From positions 1 through 35,208 of the forward strand of contig CANRAG010000016.1 in the NCBI GenBank assembly GCA_947628515.1: a DNA stretch of 35,208 nt, written 5' to 3'. The translations under genes and the position numbers were made by a program. Source of the stretch: an uncultured Clostridia bacterium. Lineage in GTDB: Bacteria; Bacillota; Clostridia; UBA1381. Shown piece after piece: positions 25,021 to 34,006 of this stretch. Positions within the stretch are counted from its first letter, which is position 1, and each line of letters opens with the position of its first letter. Below the pieces are notes generated by a model that was not told where the DNA came from, made no database searches, and saw nothing but the letters and a program-made list of their open reading frames with translations.

Positions 25021-28000
25021 ATGAAAAAACAGCTTTCGCTGTTTGTAGCGCTTGTTACTCTCGTAACATCGCTTGCAAGCTCGTTTACGGTAAACGCGGC
25101 TTTCAGCGATGTTGCGGACGACAACCCTTACAAAGAAGCTATTACAACCTTGAACAAGCTCCATGTAATCGACGGGTATGATGAAAACACCTTTGGTCCG
25201 GAAAAGGAAATTACAAGAGCGGAGTTCACAAAGCTTATCGTATACATGCTGGGATACGGAGATTTAAGCACAAAAACAACGCAATTTGAGGACGTTTCGG
25301 ATGATTATTGGGCTAACGCGAATATATGCACGGCGTATAATCTCGGCATTATAAACGGCTACAGCGATACAGAGTTCGGCCCGGACGACCCCGTTACATA
25401 TGAGCAGGCGCTCAAAATGGTGGTATGCGCGCTCGGATATCAGAACGACGCCGAAGCCAAGGGAGGCTATCCCGAGGGCTACCGTTCAGAGAGTACCGCT
25501 CTTAATCTTAACAAGGGCATAAACGGTCTTGCTTATGACGCGAACGCTCCGAGAGGTATTGTAGCGCAGATTATGTACAACTCGCTTGAAATCAACCTCC
25601 GCGAGCTAAACGGCAGCAATAAATGGGAATCTACGGACAAGACCATACTTGAGGACCGTCTGAACGCCCACAAGCTTAAAGGCACGGTTGTCGGCGTCGA
25701 AGAATCCATCACGTCAAACTGTGACGCGGGAACGCTAAACCCCGGCTTCTTTGCGATAGACGACGACAGGACGGGCGAGGAGTATATTATAGACTATACC
25801 GAATACACTAACTCGCTCAGCGACATGACCGCTTATTTGGGAAAAACCGTTCAGGTTTATTACCGTGAGGATGAGCGCTCAACGGACAGGTGGCTTATCG
25901 AAATCGATAACGAAACCTTTAATAACAAGGAGATTACCGTTTCTTCATATGATTTGTCGGATTATTCCGATTACACACTTAGATACTATCCGGAAAATTC
26001 GGGTAAAACTTCAAGCATAAGACTCGACGCTTCCGATCTCACTATAAGGTATAACGGCCGTGTTGTTGAAAAAGACGTAACGCTCGGGGATAATTCATAT
26101 TCTCCGGCGGATGCTCTGACTCAGTGGCTCAACGCGGAATCCGACTATTGTATTTACGGAAACGTAAGATTTATAGACAGCGGTTCGACAGGTAAATATA
26201 ATATAGTTGATATATACGACTATGAAAACATAGTGGCATATTCGGCGCCCTATTCGCCGGATTACAGAATAACGGACAAGACCAAGACAGGTAACTTCCT
26301 TGTTCTTAACCCGGACGCCGCCGATTATAAATTCACTCTTACAAAGAACGGCAGCACTATAGACCCCACCGCTATTTCCGCAAACGACGTAGTGAGCTAT
26401 GCGTTAAACCTCGACGGTGATTTCTATACGGTATATGCCAACTCGACAAGCGTCAGCGGCACCATTACACAGGTTAATATTAACGATAATGAGCCGACAA
26501 TATCGATAGACGGAACGAAATACCACGTAAGCAGCCGTTTCATTGAATATATAAATGAAAAGGACAAGTCAACGCTTGAGTCGGGTTCGTCAATAACAGC
26601 CTATCCCGATATTTTCGGAACGCTTGAATGGGGCACGGTGACAAAATCGTCCAAGTACTATCCTTACGCGTATGTTATAAACGTTGAACAGGACGGCGAG
26701 GACTATTATGTGAAACTGTTCGCTCCGTCGTCAACGAATACTACAAGCTTTTCGTCATCAACCGCATATAAGGTAAAGAGCTATAAGATACAGGATAATA
26801 ATCCAAAGCTTAACACAAAGAGATCATCTCCTTCATCTATAGCGTCGGCGCTTGAAGCTAATGCCGAGCTGCCTGAGGAGTCGATACCCAAGATAAGCGG
26901 AGTAAAGGGAACCGGATACAACCAGCTCATAAAGGTCGGATTTAGCGAGGCAGGCGAAATTTCAGACGTTATCACGCTGGACGAAAGCACGGAAGTACAG
27001 AACGAGGACGACAGCAAGCTTGTCCGCTTTAAGGGCATGAATCCCGACGCAAAATACTATGTGACATCGTCAAGCGTAAAGGAGTCAAGCACGGGAACGA
27101 CCTATTATTCGTTGAAGTCAAGCACACCGTTGTTTGTAATACCGAAGGACAGAACAGACGAATCCGGCTATTCGCTTAAATCGGCGATAACGGGCAACTC
27201 CATGGTATCCGGCGGAACATACTATCTTGACGCGTATGACCTCAGTTCAACAAAGTATCCCGACGCGCTTCTTGTTTATAATACAACCTTTAAGAGCGGT
27301 ACCGCAATTACATATTCGACCGCATACAGACTGTTGGGTGATGATATAGAAGAAGAATTCGATGAGACTGAGGGCGATATTTTCAAAATGCTCTATACGT
27401 ACAACAGCGCGACCACGGTTACGAAAACAAAGATTGCGCCGGAATATGAATCAGACTTCGCTGTGCTGCGTCAAGGCGATATAATCCTTAACGGCACCGA
27501 CTCTGATAAGCATGCCGACGCGTTCATACAAGCTATTGACTATGACGATGTGCTCAACATATTAAACGGTGAATCCACCGCGGTATATGACGAGAACGGA
27601 GATCTTAAGGGCTATGAGACATATAACTGGACAAAAGAGCGGGAGCAGGATGCGGAGCATTACTACCAGAAGTATGTATTTGATTTCAGGTATCCCAAGA
27701 CCTCTGTCATGAACGCCATTACGGCCGGCACGGAACCGTCCGACTCCGATCTTGAAAACTACTGGGTAACAGGCGGTAATGTTACGGGAATCTCTTCAAG
27801 AGCCTTCATGGTCAATATTATGCAGGTTCTCCCCGAAGAAAACATGCTGTATGTAACGCGTGACGGTTTTGATGAATCGGGTAATCTTAACGAAAACAAC
27901 TATATGGAGCTTAAGGTTTCATCATCGACAAAGATTGTCAGATATGATAAGGACCTGAAGGAGTTTACACCTTATGCCCAGGGCACGGAGAACACGGCTC

Positions 28001-28134
28001 TTACCGTTCAGGATCTTAAAGAAGCCGAAAACTACGGCAGCGCTTGCTCGAAGGCTCTTGTAACCTATGTATCAGGCTCAACGAGCACATCAACGGCAAC
28101 GCCCACGGCTAAGTTCATAGTTATCTATGAATAA
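25021..28134 (+). CDS. Secreted S-layer homology (SLH) domain protein
   Basis: 1037 residues from ATG 25021, which lies 11 nt after AAAGG; the ATG at 25012 is too close to that site. MKKQLSLFVALVTLVTSLASSFTVNAA is a signal peptide. SLH domains occupy about 28-80 (FSDVADDNPYKEAITTLNKLHVIDGY, FGPEKEITRAEFTKLI) and 89-141 (FEDVSDDYWANANICTAYNLGIINGY, FGPDDPVTYEQALKMV), and a weaker third at about 142-195. SLH repeats bind pyruvylated secondary cell-wall polymer, so the protein should be anchored on the outer face of the wall. The remaining 840 residues are beta-rich, high in Ser/Thr/Tyr/Asp, and match no enzyme family I recognise. It may be an S-layer or major surface protein. Strong promoter and terminator, single-gene unit. 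Confidence 0.9.
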   Translation: MKKQLSLFVALVTLVTSLASSFTVNAAFSDVADDNPYKEAITTLNKLHVIDGYDENTFGPEKEITRAEFTKLIVYMLGYGDLSTKTTQFEDVSDDYWANANICTAYNLGIINGYSDTEFGPDDPVTYEQALKMVVCALGYQNDAEAKGGYPEGYRSESTALNLNKGINGLAYDANAPRGIVAQIMYNSLEINLRELNGSNKWESTDKTILEDRLNAHKLKGTVVGVEESITSNCDAGTLNPGFFAIDDDRTGEEYIIDYTEYTNSLSDMTAYLGKTVQVYYREDERSTDRWLIEIDNETFNNKEITVSSYDLSDYSDYTLRYYPENSGKTSSIRLDASDLTIRYNGRVVEKDVTLGDNSYSPADALTQWLNAESDYCIYGNVRFIDSGSTGKYNIVDIYDYENIVAYSAPYSPDYRITDKTKTGNFLVLNPDAADYKFTLTKNGSTIDPTAISANDVVSYALNLDGDFYTVYANSTSVSGTITQVNINDNEPTISIDGTKYHVSSRFIEYINEKDKSTLESGSSITAYPDIFGTLEWGTVTKSSKYYPYAYVINVEQDGEDYYVKLFAPSSTNTTSFSSSTAYKVKSYKIQDNNPKLNTKRSSPSSIASALEANAELPEESIPKISGVKGTGYNQLIKVGFSEAGEISDVITLDESTEVQNEDDSKLVRFKGMNPDAKYYVTSSSVKESSTGTTYYSLKSSTPLFVIPKDRTDESGYSLKSAITGNSMVSGGTYYLDAYDLSSTKYPDALLVYNTTFKSGTAITYSTAYRLLGDDIEEEFDETEGDIFKMLYTYNSATTVTKTKIAPEYESDFAVLRQGDIILNGTDSDKHADAFIQAIDYDDVLNILNGESTAVYDENGDLKGYETYNWTKEREQDAEHYYQKYVFDFRYPKTSVMNAITAGTEPSDSDLENYWVTGGNVTGISSRAFMVNIMQVLPEENMLYVTRDGFDESGNLNENNYMELKVSSSTKIVRYDKDLKEFTPYAQGTENTALTVQDLKEAENYGSACSKALVTYVSGSTSTSTATPTAKFIVIYE

Positions 28135-28153
28135 ATTCCGCAAATACTAATAT

Positions 28154-28198
28154 AAGTGTCAATATTCACGCCTTGTGAATATTGACACTTTTTAGTTT
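28154..28198 (+). terminator. Terminator of the SLH gene, overlapping the next promoter
   Basis: AAGTGTCAATATTCAC (28154-28169), loop GCCTT, GTGAATATTGACACTT (28175-28190) is a perfect 16-bp stem followed by TTTAGTTT. It begins 19 nt after the SLH stop. Its right arm contains the -35 box of the GH43-like gene, so it may also be a protein-binding dyad. Confidence 0.8.
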
Positions 28199-28210
28199 AT
28201 GAGTTATAAT
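28182..28210 (+). promoter_or_regulatory. Perfect sigma-A promoter of the GH43-like gene
   Basis: TTGACA (28182-28187), 17-nt spacer, TATAAT (28205-28210): both boxes and the spacing are exact consensus. The -35 lies in the right arm of the upstream hairpin. Confidence 0.85.
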
Positions 28211-28244
28211 GTCATTATATTGAGAAATGTAGGAGGAGTAATAC

Positions 28245-29171
28245 ATGGGAGCATATTTATTTGTTCATTTTGTGGGAACGGAGTCTGACGAAACTCATGA
28301 GCAGCTTTATTTCTCAGTGTCAAAGGACGGGATGGTATGGAAAACGCTAAACAATAAACAGCCGATTCTCACGAGCTATATCGGGGAGGCAGGAGTTCGT
28401 GACCCATATATAGAAAGAGGACGTGACGGAAAATTTTACATAATAGCTACAGACCTCAGTATCTATCACCGCCGCCACGACAAAAACAGGTGGATAAGCT
28501 GTCAGCAGACAGGCTCAAGGAGCCTTATCATGTGGGAGAGTCCGGATATGGTGCACTGGACCGCGCCGAAAATGATAGAGTGCGCCGTTAAGAACGCGGG
28601 CTGCCTATGGGCGCCGGAGGCTGAGTATGATCCTGAAAAGGACGCGTACATGGTATTTTGGGCGTCGAGAGTATCTGACGACGGATTTGGCAAGGAAAGA
28701 ATGTATCGCGCGTATACAAAGGACTTTAGCGCATATTCCGAGCCTGAATTATTTATTGATAACCCCAACTGCTCCATTGATACCACAATCACAAACCATG
28801 CGGGAGTGTTCTATCGTTTCACCAAAGACGAAACCTTCAAGGCCGTAACCATGGAGAGCGCCATGTCGCTTAACGGGACGTGGAAGCCGGTCGAAACCTA
28901 CACGATTGACGGAGTGCCCGGAACGGAGGTTTTCGGCTACGAAGGGCCGACAATATTCAAATATCACAACGAAAACAAATGGTGCCTTCTGCTTGACCAC
29001 TACAGCGGTCGGGACGGTTATAAACCGTTTATAACAACCGATATTTCAAAGGGTGAGTTTGTATCCGCGGGCGAAGCGATATTTGACGATATATACCGTC
29101 ACGGCTCGGCAATGCCAATAACGGACGAGGAGTATGCCCGCCTTGTCAAAGCATATCCCATGGATGAATAA
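28245..29171 (+). CDS. Cytoplasmic GH43-like glycosidase
   Basis: 308 residues without a signal peptide, so probably cytoplasmic. It has the five-bladed propeller pattern of GH43 and relatives. The likely catalytic set is Asp53 in GVRDPYI (base), Asp179 in CSIDTTI (pKa modulator) and Glu233 in GYEGPTIFKY (acid), with LWAPEAEYD at 122-129 as a further family mark. Usual GH43 activities are on alpha-L-arabinose or beta-xylose/galactose side groups, which would fit trimming of pectin-derived oligosaccharides, but the substrate cannot be read from the sequence. GTAGGAGGAG is a strong ribosome site. The gene has its own perfect promoter and shares a bidirectional terminator with the convergent DUF5107 operon. 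Confidence 0.85.
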   Translation: MGAYLFVHFVGTESDETHEQLYFSVSKDGMVWKTLNNKQPILTSYIGEAGVRDPYIERGRDGKFYIIATDLSIYHRRHDKNRWISCQQTGSRSLIMWESPDMVHWTAPKMIECAVKNAGCLWAPEAEYDPEKDAYMVFWASRVSDDGFGKERMYRAYTKDFSAYSEPELFIDNPNCSIDTTITNHAGVFYRFTKDETFKAVTMESAMSLNGTWKPVETYTIDGVPGTEVFGYEGPTIFKYHNENKWCLLLDHYSGRDGYKPFITTDISKGEFVSAGEAIFDDIYRHGSAMPITDEEYARLVKAYPMDE

Positions 29172-29174
29172 CAT

Positions 29175-29201
29175 AAAACCGGAGAGCATCTCTCCGGTTT
29201 T
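29175..29201. terminator. Bidirectional terminator between convergent genes
   Basis: AAAACCGGAGAG (29175-29186), loop CAT, CTCTCCGGTTTT (29190-29201): a perfect 12-bp stem whose T-rich arms work in either direction. It lies 3 nt after the GH43-like stop and 3 nt from the stop of the minus-strand gene ending at 29205. Confidence 0.85.
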
Positions 29202-29204
29202 GTG

Positions 29205-32200
29205 TTATGTGCTTGTATTCCACTTTGCCACTCGCATAAGCGTGGGGTCCTCCTGCTTCGTCTGCGGCGCGCGCTTATCGGCGTTTCGCAGAAACAGTAA
29301 TCCCTGATGTGAGCAATTACGATCAAGTCCCATTTCTATGTATTCGTCAGCCTTAGCCTTCATTCCTTTTCCATAATAGCCCAGCGCCGCCATATAACAA
29401 CAATGAACAAAATTGTTGCGCTCGGTATCCGCGTCAAAGATGATAAAAGGAAGGAATGACGCGAAATAGTCTATTTCCGGCTTGTCGTCAATATGCGCCT
29501 CGGAATAATCTATAAGCTTATTAAATCCGCCCATCATTTTCTTCCTGTCGCCCAGAGCGCCGTACGCGAGCGTGCGGAAGAAAAACATCTCCGGCGGTAT
29601 ATCCTTATTGCTGTAATTAAGGTCAAGGGTAAAGCTGCCCTCTATCGCCTTGTTATAATACTTTATAGCCGATATTTTATCCACATTTTCATAGGCTCTG
29701 CCCATGAGATAATATATATCCGTATCCGGACTTGTGGCATATTTGCCCTCGCCCAGGTTCTCCGGATACTCCAAAGCCTCTTCAAGATGATTTATTGCGC
29801 CCTCATAGTCGCCGTCGAGGATAAGCTCTCTTGCAATACACATATGCGCACGGCGGTACTGACTTATTACTTTTCCACCGCCGCCTTCCCACGTGTGGAA
29901 GTTATGCCGCTTTATCGCGCGCAGCGCGTAGTCATAGTACATCTCGTCATTGAGCAGCTCTATGTACTCGTTAAATAAATCATCCCGACTTTCAACCATC
30001 TCTATCTTATCCGCCATATCCTTAAGACGTTTTTTTACGGGATAATTCGTAAGCTTCCTTATAACGTCAAGCTCAAAGTAAATACGCGCGTCGTCGGGCG
30101 CGTACATAGCGGCCCGCTCCATAAGCCCCGCCGCTTCCTCCTTATCGCCGAGCTTGTTATATGTGGCAAGCGCAAGGTTTCTTAAAACCGCGCTGTTGCG
30201 TTTGTCAAGCTCCAAGGCGTCCTTCCAGCACTTTATAGCCTTATACCACACGCCCTTGTCATAGTACAGGTTTCCGAGAGCGTAGTGCGCGAACCAGTCC
30301 TTAGGATTGCGCTCTATCGCGTGATTGAGCACAGGTATGGACTGTAATCTGTTCGGAAACGCATAGTCATGATTGCTGTTTGCCGCAACCTCCAGTTCTA
30401 TGTCGCTGTTTGAATAGTACGCCATATAATAATGAAGCGTGGGCATATTCTCTCCCGCGATAAGCGCCAATACATTAGCCGCGTCCGTATATAAATTCGC
30501 CTCCGCGTAGCATATTGATAAATCAACGTAGTTTTGCAAACTGTTGCGCATAAGCCCTTTAAGCTCGTCGAGACGGTCAAAATCACGCGTGAGTAAAAAC
30601 AGTTCGTATCTTGCTCCAAAATCGAGCGGGTCTATTACTATGGAGCGCTTCGTGAAGCTGATTGCTTCCTCTATCATTCCGCTGCGGCGCAAAAGCGCCG
30701 AACGAAGGGTTCTCGCCTTCATATTATGTGTGCCGCGCGTAAGCGAATGCTCCAAAAACTCCAGCGCTCTTGAAAAATCATTCTGCTTTGCGCTCACGCA
30801 CGCAAGCTGATAATAACCCTTATCCTGCATATTTCCGTCCCATATTGACTTGTAAAACGCCGAATACGCCTCGTCATATCGCTGCTGCATTTTAAGCGCA
30901 AGTCCCAGATTGTAATACGGCTCGCAGTCATACGGATTATTGTTAAGGCTCGTAGCCCTTGCTATAGCTGCTCTGAAATGCTTTTCCGCCTCATCGAACA
31001 AGCCCTTTCTGTACAGCAGCTTACCGTACCCGTTATTCAGTCGGATGTCGGACGGGTCGCGGCGCAGCCCTTCCAGATAATAATCCTCCGGCCGGCGCGT
31101 CGGATGACGGTATTGCTCCAGATGTATCGCCGTTAAAAAGAGTTCCTCCATCGAGGCAATCTCCTTGGGCGCCCGCGCCGCCGGCATCGGTTCCGGAAGC
31201 TTTTCATGCGTATCGCCCACGGGAGTATATGTAAGCATTACTTCGCCGTCCCCGTTTCTTACTATAAGCTTTATTCCCGTTTCTTCCTCATCGTCTTTTA
31301 GTTCCACCTGTCTGTCATAAACACTGTACGGCGAAATGTCAATATTTTCTTTCATATACGAGGCTACGGCCGTTCCTTCGAGAAGAACGCTCACCTTCAT
31401 TTCGGATGTGGCGTATAACCTGATACGCGCTATGCCGTCCTCTACCTCAAGATTTGCGATAATATCCACAACTGCGTCTTTGACGTCGCCGATTTTTTTA
31501 TACGGGATAAAATACTGCTTAAAAGATTTTTCCTCATACGGCATTATGAACGTGAAGTCGGTCTGATTATCGGAAAAAACGCCCGCCATAAGCTCCACGT
31601 AAGGAGCGTTACTGTCCGTAAGACTTCTTACCCACGCATTGCCGTAATCGCCGTTCCCGCTCGTCCACTGCTTCTTTCCGGGAGCTATATGGTGGTCGGC
31701 AACGTGCAGCAGACCGGCTTCCTTCTCAAAATCATAGTTACCTATAAAGTCATAATCCGAATGTATTGCCATATAGGATGTCGGCACAGGTATATTCTTA
31801 AATCGGGAAATATCCACACCCTCGCCGTAATCCACATCATAGTATGTCCCTGTAGCAACCGGAAACTTTGAAATATGGCGTTTTCCGTAATCCATTACGG
31901 CATGCACGTCGGGCGGCAATATTGTTTTTGTATGCTCATTTGCCGGTACCGCCGGATTTGCCCACCATAAGAAGGTCTGCGGGATTTCCGTCGGATTATA
32001 TATCTGTCCCTTTATTTCCAGATATGCCTTGCCGGGATAAAGCGTGTACCCCGCCATCCCCTTTGTGTGGTACATGTTTTCTATCTCGCCGCACCATACG
32101 GTAACGGAACCGTCCTCGTTTTTGCTTATGTAAAAATCCACATTGTCAAAGGCGGACGGACGGTGATGCTGCGGCCAGCTAAATTCAATACCGCCCAGCG

Positions 32201-32531
32201 TCCACGGTCCGGCAAGCCCCACCAGCGCGGGCTTTATTACCTCATTATAATAAACGGCGTCATATCCGTTCGTTTTATCGAAAATACGGTGTATTTTTCC
32301 TCCTATCTCCGGAAGAATTATAACACTGAGATATTCGTTTTCAAGATATATAGCCGTGTATTCCTTATCCTTTTTTTCATCGCTTACAGTCTCCGTAACC
32401 GGATGCGGATACACCTTTCCCGAACTCCCGTGATATACCCTTTTTTCCGGAAATATCGGATGCTTGCACGGCTCGCCCGTTTCATAGGTCGGTATTTTCA
32501 CTTTCTGCTTTAAAACTCTTACCGTATCCAT
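29205..32531 (-). CDS. DUF5107 protein with C-terminal TPR repeats
   Basis: 1108 residues, no signal peptide or membrane segment. The N-terminal part (about 1-430) is a DUF5107 domain, a galactose-mutarotase-like beta-sandwich: YLENEYLSVIILPEIGGKIHRIFDKTNGYDAVYYN, GPWTLGGIEFSWPQHHRPSAF and QTFLWWANPAVP are typical. About 460-1090 is a long array of tetratricopeptide repeats (for example EPYYNLGLALKMQQRYDEAYSAFYKS and WFAHYALGNLYYDKGVWYKAIKCWKDAL). The family is often found near glycoside hydrolases and sugar regulators in gut bacteria. The sandwich fold with several conserved His/Trp/Glu suggests sugar binding or turnover, but no activity is established to my knowledge. It lies 3 nt after the GT-C gene and is last in that operon. 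GAAAGG precedes ATG 32531. Confidence 0.87.
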   Translation of the reverse strand: MDTVRVLKQKVKIPTYETGEPCKHPIFPEKRVYHGSSGKVYPHPVTETVSDEKKDKEYTAIYLENEYLSVIILPEIGGKIHRIFDKTNGYDAVYYNEVIKPALVGLAGPWTLGGIEFSWPQHHRPSAFDNVDFYISKNEDGSVTVWCGEIENMYHTKGMAGYTLYPGKAYLEIKGQIYNPTEIPQTFLWWANPAVPANEHTKTILPPDVHAVMDYGKRHISKFPVATGTYYDVDYGEGVDISRFKNIPVPTSYMAIHSDYDFIGNYDFEKEAGLLHVADHHIAPGKKQWTSGNGDYGNAWVRSLTDSNAPYVELMAGVFSDNQTDFTFIMPYEEKSFKQYFIPYKKIGDVKDAVVDIIANLEVEDGIARIRLYATSEMKVSVLLEGTAVASYMKENIDISPYSVYDRQVELKDDEEETGIKLIVRNGDGEVMLTYTPVGDTHEKLPEPMPAARAPKEIASMEELFLTAIHLEQYRHPTRRPEDYYLEGLRRDPSDIRLNNGYGKLLYRKGLFDEAEKHFRAAIARATSLNNNPYDCEPYYNLGLALKMQQRYDEAYSAFYKSIWDGNMQDKGYYQLACVSAKQNDFSRALEFLEHSLTRGTHNMKARTLRSALLRRSGMIEEAISFTKRSIVIDPLDFGARYELFLLTRDFDRLDELKGLMRNSLQNYVDLSICYAEANLYTDAANVLALIAGENMPTLHYYMAYYSNSDIELEVAANSNHDYAFPNRLQSIPVLNHAIERNPKDWFAHYALGNLYYDKGVWYKAIKCWKDALELDKRNSAVLRNLALATYNKLGDKEEAAGLMERAAMYAPDDARIYFELDVIRKLTNYPVKKRLKDMADKIEMVESRDDLFNEYIELLNDEMYYDYALRAIKRHNFHTWEGGGGKVISQYRRAHMCIARELILDGDYEGAINHLEEALEYPENLGEGKYATSPDTDIYYLMGRAYENVDKISAIKYYNKAIEGSFTLDLNYSNKDIPPEMFFFRTLAYGALGDRKKMMGGFNKLIDYSEAHIDDKPEIDYFASFLPFIIFDADTERNNFVHCCYMAALGYYGKGMKAKADEYIEMGLDRNCSHQGLLFLRNADKRAPQTKQEDPTLMRVAKWNTST

Positions 32532-32534
32532 AAA

Positions 32535-34004
32535 TTATAACCTTTCTTTTCTCATAAGCAGATATACATCAACAAGATTATTGGCTGTGTCGGTGGATAC
32601 TTTACCCACGCGGATATACCTGTATTCCTCAAGCAAATCCTCCGGAAACCTGTCTCCCCTGCTCACAAGAAGAATTACATTCTTATTGTCCTCCGAGTCA
32701 AACTCACTCATGTCCCTGCAATTTATAAAAGGCATTGCCGGCGTCAGGGACTTATACGAATATATATTTTTATCAATCTCATAGTATGCCAAAACGCCCA
32801 TAAAGTGCAGCATTTTCGCATCGTCGTCGGCGTCGCCTATTATATAGCTGTCACAATACCTGTATTTTTCCGTAAAGCTGTCGCTTAGCAGCCTGTCGCT
32901 TGTGTTGTATTCCTTACCCAAAAGATATGTGTAATGGCTGATACCGGTGGCGAGAACAATCGCCAAACCCATACCCAAAAATTCGCCGGGACGCAGATTT
33001 GCCATGCCCACGGCGGCGAACACCATAAACAGCGGCATTGCCGGAACTATATAGCGTATTACAAATATCGGCCTTACCGCAATCGAGACAAGCACACCGA
33101 GGAAAATTGTTCCCGCCCATACCGCGACGGATAAAAGCGCGGTCGTTCTTGTTTTCCCCTTTTGTGAAAAAATAACGTTGAGCAGCAGCATTAAAAACAG
33201 CATTTCCATAAAATACATCAGAAATCCCGCGTTGCCCACTTCGAATACGTCCGATATATATCCGATAATTGTATTTATATTAATGGGGTCTATCCAGTAT
33301 TCGTTCTGTACCTTAAACGCGAGCTGGCTTATAAAGCAGCCCATCCACGGAAGATATAACACCACCGACGCGGCGGCGCATAAAATCCACTTTTTAAGCA
33401 TCCCGTCTCTTTGATATCGCCATATCGCGATTAGCAGGATAAGATAAATCACGCACACCACGACGAGCGCAAAGTAATGCGTATACGCCGCTGCCGCGCC
33501 CGCCAACGTCATTATTATAAGGTCTTTACGGCTCCCGCCAAAATAGCTTTTATACGCGTATATAGATGTTATAAACGTAAACATTGCCGCAAGCGAATAC
33601 ATGCGCACCTCAACAGCGTACGGCATTATAAACGGAAACAAAAGGAACATACCCATATAGCAAAGCGATACCTTTTTGTCGAACAGCTTCTCCAGCTGTA
33701 TGCCGCCGATAAGCATGATTATAAGCAAGGGTATGAGCGAAAAGATTTTCGACGCCAAAAACGCATCCGGAAACGGCATTGTAAACAGCTTCAGGAGAAT
33801 ATAATATAACGGCGGATGAACGTCCGCCGCCGTAATACGGCATATGTCAAAAAAGCCGTTGCGCAGCATACCGTACGTGTACGCCTCGTCAAACCACACG
33901 TCCGTGCCGAACAGCATGGAGGTATATATGCCCGCGCCGCACAGCATTAAAACGCAGAAATACAGTCTGTAATGCTTTTCAATATTAGACTCAATCCTAC
34001 CCAT
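32535..34004 (-). CDS. GT-C integral membrane glycosyltransferase (ArnT/PMT-like)
   Basis: 489 residues with about ten to eleven membrane segments and a C-terminal outside domain of about 110 residues. After the first helix comes TDVWFDEAYTYGML with the catalytic Asp39-Glu40 pair, then ADVHPPLYYILLKLF, the usual first loop of GT39/GT83-like transferases that use polyprenyl-phosphate sugars. It would transfer a sugar on the outer face of the membrane. The preceding GT2 gene very likely makes its lipid-linked donor: the genes are two nt apart, with AAAGAAAGTGA as a weak ribosome site inside the end of the GT2 gene. The acceptor (wall polymer, lipid or protein) is unknown. Confidence 0.87.
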   Translation of the reverse strand: MGRIESNIEKHYRLYFCVLMLCGAGIYTSMLFGTDVWFDEAYTYGMLRNGFFDICRITAADVHPPLYYILLKLFTMPFPDAFLASKIFSLIPLLIIMLIGGIQLEKLFDKKVSLCYMGMFLLFPFIMPYAVEVRMYSLAAMFTFITSIYAYKSYFGGSRKDLIIMTLAGAAAAYTHYFALVVVCVIYLILLIAIWRYQRDGMLKKWILCAAASVVLYLPWMGCFISQLAFKVQNEYWIDPININTIIGYISDVFEVGNAGFLMYFMEMLFLMLLLNVIFSQKGKTRTTALLSVAVWAGTIFLGVLVSIAVRPIFVIRYIVPAMPLFMVFAAVGMANLRPGEFLGMGLAIVLATGISHYTYLLGKEYNTSDRLLSDSFTEKYRYCDSYIIGDADDDAKMLHFMGVLAYYEIDKNIYSYKSLTPAMPFINCRDMSEFDSEDNKNVILLVSRGDRFPEDLLEEYRYIRVGKVSTDTANNLVDVYLLMRKERL

Positions 34005-34006
34005 AA

